Assembly: GCA_033675545.1 (NCBI GenBank)
Contig: JAWDGP010002535.1
Location: 791,001 to 855,000, forward strand
Direction: 5' to 3'
Origin: Elysia crispata
Lineage: Eukaryota; Mollusca; Gastropoda; Plakobranchidae
DNA length: 64,000 nucleotides
Shown here one piece after another: positions 45,701 to 64,000 of the stretch; the first letter of the stretch is position 1; the number at the start of each line of letters is the position of its first letter. The notes below the pieces were generated by a model. It saw only the letters and a program-made list of their open reading frames with translations, had not been told where the DNA came from and searched no databases. The translations under genes were made by a program, and so were the position numbers.

Positions 45701-47640
45701 AGAGAGAGGGAGAGACACATACACACCCAGAGAAAAAAAGAGAGAGGGAGGAGGGAGAGACACATACACAAACGCAGAGAGAGAGAGGAGGGAGAGACAC
45801 ATACACACACGCAGAGAGAGAGAGGAGGGAGAGACACATACACACACGCAGAGAGAGAGAGAGGAGGGAGAGACACATACACACAGCCAGAGAGAGAGAG
45901 AGGAGGGAGAGACACATACACACACGCAGAGAGAGAGAGGGGGAGAGAGACATACACACAAACAGAGAGAGAGAGGAGGGAGAGACACATACACACACGC
46001 AGAGAGAGAGAGGAGGGAGAGACACATACACACACGCAGAGAGAGAGAGGAGGGAGAGACACATACACACACGCAGAGAGGGAGAGGAGAGAGACGGAGA
46101 GACACATACACACCCAGAGAAAAAAAGAGAGAGGGAGGAGGGAGAGACACATACACACACGCAGAGAGAGAGAGGAGGGAGAGACACATACACACACGCA
46201 GAGAGAGAGAGGAGGGAGAGACACATACACACACGCAGAGAGAGAGAGAGGAGGGAGAGACACATACACACACGCAGAGAGAGAGAGGAGGGAGAGACAC
46301 ATACACACACGCAGAGAGAGAGAGGAGGGAGAGACACATACACACACGCAGAGAGAGAGAGGAGGGAGAGACACATACACACACGCAGAGAGAGAGGAGG
46401 GAGAGACACATACACACACGCAGAGAGAGGGAGGAGGGAGAGACACATACACACACGCAGAGAGAGAGAGGAGGGAGAGACACATACACACACGCAGAGA
46501 GAGAGAGGAGGGAGAGACACATACACACACGCAGAGAGAGAGAGGAGGGAGAGACACATACACACACGCAGAGAGAGAGGGAGGAGGGAGAGACACATAC
46601 ACACACGCAGAGAGAGGGAGGAGGGAGAGACACATACACACACGCAGAGAGAGAGAGAGGAGGGAGAGACACATACACACACGCAGAGAGAGAGAGGAGG
46701 GAGAGACACATACACACACGCAGAGAGAGAGAGAGGAGGGAGAGACACATACACACACAGAGAGAGAGAGAGGAGGGAGAGACACATACACACACGCAGA
46801 GAGAGGGAGGAGGGAGAGACACATACACACACGCAGAGAGAGAGAGGAGGGAGAGACACATACACACACGCAGAGAGAGAGAGGAGGGAGAGACACATAC
46901 ACACACGCAGAGAGAGGGAGGAGGGAGAGACACATGCACACACGCAGAGAGAGAGAGGAGGGAGAGACACATACACACACGCAGAGAGAGGGAGGAGGGA
47001 GAGACACATACACACACGCAGAGAGAGAGAGGAGGGAGAGACACATACACACACGCAGAGAGAGAGAGGAGGGAGAGACACATACACACACGCAGAGAGA
47101 GGGAGGAGGGAGAGACACATACACACACGCAGAGAGAGGGAGGAGGGAGAGACACATACACACACGCAGAGAGAGAGGAGGGAGAGACACATACACACAC
47201 GCAGAGAGAGGGAGGAGGGAGAGACACATACACACACGCAGAGAGAGGGAGGAGGGAGAGACACATACACACACGCAGAGAGAGAGAGAGAGGAGGGAGA
47301 GACACATACACACACGCAGAGAGAGGGAGGAGGGAGAGACACATACACACACGCAGAGAGAGGGAGGAGGGAGAGACACATACACACACGCAGAGAGAGA
47401 GAGGAGGGAGAGACACATACACACACTCAGAGAGAGAGAGGAGGGAGAGACACATACACACCCAGAGAAAAAAAGAGAGAGAGACACATACACACACGCA
47501 GAGAGATAGAGAGGGAGAGACAGAGAGAGAGGAGGGAGGAGGGAGAGACACATACACACACGCAGAGAGAGAGAGGAGGGAGAGACACATACACACACGC
47601 AGAGAAAGAGAGAGAGACAAACCGAAAAACAGACAGAGAG
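39709..47640. repeat. ~8-kb composite (GA)n/(CA)n minisatellite array
   Basis: Roughly 200 copies of a ~37-41-bp unit cagagagagagaggagggag then agacacatacacacacg. Unit length varies mainly in the number of GA dinucleotides. A variant with cacccagagaaaaaaagaga recurs at irregular spacing (near 40710, 41670, 43210, 43595, 44110, 44400, 44760, 45040, 45720, 46110 and 47460), giving higher-order structure. The plus strand is nearly T-free. Stop codons are rare, so huge frames (up to ~2650 codons on minus, ~1490 on plus) are open in several frames; these are composition artefacts. Confidence 0.97.
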
Positions 47641-47659
47641 CGACAGTCAAACTGAGAGG

Positions 47660-49791
47660 GTGAAAAGACAAAGCTTCTGTAAATTTTATAGATAAGGAAA
47701 ATCAAAAAAAGATCCTGCGAGTAAGCAGTTTCAGAAAGAAAAAAGAACTATGTAGCTGATTGTGTAAGCAAGCATCTAATTTTATGTTTTAATGAAATCG
47801 ATTTGTTCCAACGACAAGAAATGTGTTTAAAAAAAAAAAATAAAAAAAAAGAAAACACCGGACAAACACAACGCTGACCATGTCTCTTGCAGCATCTTCA
47901 TTATCACCCAGTCAGGATTACAGTTACACTTTATGTCGTCACAAATTCATACTAATCTCAGTCTTTTCACAGCGTGAGGTAAATGTCAATTTGATATTGA
48001 TTCTCAGGAAAAATATATTTGAAGTGAAGCGTTACCTCTCCTTCAGTTAGTGGTAATCTTCAAACTAAGATTTGATCTAGCTCTAAATTTCAGATAGTCA
48101 TTGCTGTTTTTATATAACGCTGATCATTTAATTTAGCCGAGACAAAAGTGAAACACTTTTATACTTCTTTTTGCTTTGTTTTTTTTTTAATACATATAAT
48201 TATATATAGACAAGGTCCCATAATCATTGAGTGTGTTCGCCATTGGTAAAATAGTGTTCCACATTTCCCTTCCGTCATTCAACCTCAGAAGATACCCATC
48301 CCTCAACATCCCTCAACATCCCTCAACATCCCTCAAAAGATCCCAAGCCTCTTATAGCCTCTTATAGCCTGCGACACTCTGAGAGAATCGTAATAACATT
48401 GATTCCTGTTTCTCAAATGCATACAACTTTTAAAAGCACAAGAATGCGAAATACGAGAGACGCAAGGTAAAGTTCGATATTCTAGTAGATTCTTTTGAGA
48501 TCGGTACAAATTCTAGATTTAGAGTAGATTTAATCTAGGTTTAATTTCTGCCTTTGCAAGCATCAGTGAGTATTGATGTGAACACTCTGAGCTAAGTCTA
48601 GATCTAGATCAAAGCCAACAGATGCAACACACATTGATTCTTCATCGCTTTCACTGTTTCAATCCTTGCATTCTGAAACTAAATAGGCCGTTATGTTTTA
48701 ACCTTAAAATATTTCCTTAGATCTTAGAACCAAATCGTTTTTATTATCACGGTAATAAAAACTGAGCACATTGTATGGCGGGAATTCTCGCAAAAACCAT
48801 TGCGGGAATACCCTCTTCCTCACCCATCCTCCCGCCCAGTTTTTGTTGGACTTTCCGATTTGAAACTGCTCTACAAATCAGCTGGAGTGCAGTCAAATCT
48901 TTCATACATCAGATGTTGAATATCTCACCTTACCTTACCAAAAGTTGGCCAATCAATTGACAGGGAAAAGAAAAGATACATATATAAATTAGCGAGCAAG
49001 ATCTAACTTTGTGCAGCATCTTGCGCTGAGAGCTTCAGATAGAAATCAGGATGTTGCAGTTTTAGAATTTTATACTGAGTTGATCGAATCAAACTGCTGC
49101 AACCCTTAATTCCTTTAACATTTTTTTTATTTCACTAAAATCCCATCAGCATAATCATCCCAAGCCATGGTAGAATAAAGGAGACCCAGTGCTGTGGAGT
49201 ACCATATATCCTTGACCCTGGCCACGACATGCCAGGCCTATGCGGTGTTAAGACTGCCAGGTTTTAATAACCCCTGTGGTGACGGCTTTGTTGCTCCTGG
49301 CACTGGTGTTGGAGGGAAGCCAAAATAAAAACTACATTAGTCGCTCATCTGTATAGTGGAGCTAGGCGAAATATGAAGATCATCTAAAGGAAACTTTCTA
49401 GACCGCCTAGGAACGTCAAATTTGGTATAAAGTTGTAAATTGCTCTAATATGGGGTGGCAATATTATTTTTCACCAAAATAGTAATTTCTGATACTTAAA
49501 GACACAAATGTGATTATTATTTTCTCAAAAGAAAAAAGCGAATGCGCAAACTATTCCCTGAACGCACAGCTGACAGACTGAGGTGGCAGGAATGAAACTA
49601 AAAATACGCAGACAATGTAGGAGGCGGCAGATCTAAAACAGTTTGAAATAGATCTTGATCTAGATCTACAAGATATAGTATGGTCCCTAAGTAAAGATTC
49701 TGAAAAGGTTGCTTCGACATAGGTTCAGATTTAAGACCTAGATCAACTAGACTCAAATAATAATAATAATGATAATAATAATAATAATAAT

Positions 49792-49833
<42 letters not shown>

Positions 49834-51200
49834 AATAACAATAATAATAAACAAATGCATTATATAGATCTCTGAGTTACCTATTTCGACAAGTCTCCAA
49901 CCAAGGTTTCCCAAAAACCGCTAATATTAATCTACAACTAGATCTTTATCTTTCAGAGATATATATATTTATGCCTTCATAATGTCAGTTATAAATTTTA
50001 TACAAACGTTTATAATTTTTTGGCGTAATGAAGTCTGTAAATCTTGTACAATCGTGTATTTTTTTAAAGCAAACTTTATACGTTTCCTCTCTCTCTATAT
50101 ATTATATACATGTAGTTCTATATGCATCTAAGACACAATTGCACGGCTCTCTTTCATTTTTATTTCAATCGCCTAAATGCATGGTCAATGATTTGTATGA
50201 TGTTGATGTATTCCATCCTTGATCACAACTGGGAAATTTTTTTTTTTTTTGCAGCCGAAAATCTTGCTATTGTAAAAAGCTGAAAATCGCGCTCGTAGAG
50301 CAGGAGCCTGGTGTCAACTTGCTGAGAACGGGGTGAGTGAGTGTTTTGAGGGAAGGGGGATGCGAAAACTTTAGAGATTCTTAACTACAATCTAAATTAC
50401 TGTATTATTCTAAGGTGACTCAAGGGTTAATAGGCGCAAGAACAATTCGTGCCCTGAAGAGTTAATATCTGCGGAAAGAGGAATATCAACAGTGTTTCGC
50501 CTCTTAGCTGTATAGACTTGCAAGCTTTCTTGCTTACCAACACGGCTAAGAGCCACTTATGCATGAGAAAAAAAAGACAGCTCTGGCAAATAAACTCCAA
50601 CATTCTCAACACCTGATCAGTTATTATCACTTTGACTTGAGTGTAGCTGCTGTAAATACCTAGAATGTATGTCCAAGCAGCAGTTTTTTTTAATTCTTCC
50701 CTTAGCTCTTGCTTATAACATCAAGATCTATTCCACACGGTTTTAGAACTGCCGCAGCTTACACTGTAGGTGTACCTTCAGTTTCAATCCTACCATTTTT
50801 GTCAAGCTGTGCTTACAGGAAGTAGTTCATTATGCAATTTTTCCTTTTAAGTAAAAAAAAATAATCATATTTTTTTTTGTTTAATTAAAAAAAAAAAAAC
50901 AACAACAACAACAACAACAACAAAACAAAAAAGAAACAACAAACAAACGACACAATAACTTATTATTCTGGTAGAAATAATGTAACCACTCCAATCTTTT
51001 TGGCAATTTACAACTTTCAGCCAAATTTGACGTGATAGTTGGTCTAGAAAGGCTCGGTTCGATTGTCCTAATTGTTTCACCTGGCTCTATTATTAAGAAA
51101 TAATGTGAATCTCCAACTTTTGTTTTAGGCATTATACGATCTTTCGACGATGACGATATAAATACCATGTCTTTTAAAAAGTCCCAAGCAGATATCTCCT
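47660..51200. other. Intergenic/intronic stretch with weak signals only
   Basis: Contains a fourfold ccctcaacat repeat (48299-48340), an (AAT)n/(AAC)n tract (49758-49855) and a (CAA)n at 50898-50930. Two short exon-like plus-strand pieces were seen. One at 50255-50332 follows a poly-T tract ending in GCAG and stops at GGTGAGT. The other, at ~49157-49271, is open as KETQCCGVPYILDPGH and ends in TAA. Neither could be linked to a gene. Confidence 0.4.
49758..49855. repeat. (AAT)n/(AAC)n microsatellite
   Basis: aataataat with one gataat interruption, then about 16 copies of aac/caa, then aataataac. Total ~97 bp. Confidence 0.95.
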
Positions 51201-51226
51201 ATTTCCACCTATTGAAAACTCCTTAC

Positions 51227-63870
<12,644 letters not shown>

Positions 63871-64000
63871 CTGACAGAAAACAGATTTTTAAACAAGACA
63901 GTTGAGTCGCCTATTTACAAATGATATAAAGATACAATTATTTACAGCAGCAGTGACCACAAGTTTAGCTTTATAAACAAAACTGAAGAGATCAAACTAT

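Noticed and set aside
39628-47671. Giant open frames of ~2600 codons (minus) and ~1100-1500 codons (plus)
   Set aside because: They overlap each other in several frames on both strands and consist only of GA/CA repeat translation. No start context, domain or splice sites.
50255-50332. Plus-strand exon-like segment (tttgcag ... GGGGTGAGT) reading RKSCYCKKLKIALVEQEPG
   Set aside because: Good splice-site look, but only 78 bp, no recognisable domain and no partner exon on the plus strand.

Overview
This window looks like nuclear DNA from an invertebrate animal, most likely a mollusc and perhaps a gastropod. That is an inference from long AT-rich introns, very abundant (GA)n/(CA)n tracts, minisatellites and mollusc-like LINE/SINE/LTR debris. 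There are no bacterial-style operons. Almost all long open frames are artefacts of simple repeats whose period is a multiple of three.

The left half (533-32186, + strand) holds the last 17 exons of one gene, the 3' end of an axonemal inner-arm dynein heavy chain of the DNAH1 type. I delimited each exon by homology to the dynein motor C-terminus, AG/GT boundaries and codon phase. The 17 exons join without a frameshift into 967 codons plus a TGA stop (2904 nt). They cover the end of AAA5, AAA6 and the C-terminal domain. Upstream exons lie outside the window.

The introns are full of tandem arrays. Three arrays (after the exons ending at 1872, 4087 and 20187) are built from the end of the preceding exon plus its own 5' splice site, so the intron carries many copies of a donor-like junction. 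A fourth, about 2.35 kb long, abuts the acceptor of the exon at 25430. The introns also hold three copies of one LTR-retrotransposon family: two solo or partial LTRs in antisense (9643-12247 and 14716-18126) and one partly deleted element in sense (26286-28910). The sense copy has a tRNA-Leu primer-binding site and an intact gag-like ORF with a CCHC knuckle, which runs into a truncated cold-shock domain.

The right half (32.2-64 kb) is mainly repeats: a 96-bp array (35.36-36.33 kb), a roughly 8-kb composite GA/CA minisatellite (39.7-47.6 kb), a (TAC)n tract, several (GA)n tracts, two degenerate non-LTR retrotransposon fragments and a tRNA-derived SINE. Hidden among these on the minus strand is a chain of five small cysteine-rich exons (63870 down to 51227) with matching phases. 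They encode part of a probable secreted protein with a canonical eight-cysteine WAP domain followed by an antistasin-like segment. No rRNA, functional tRNA or CRISPR was seen.
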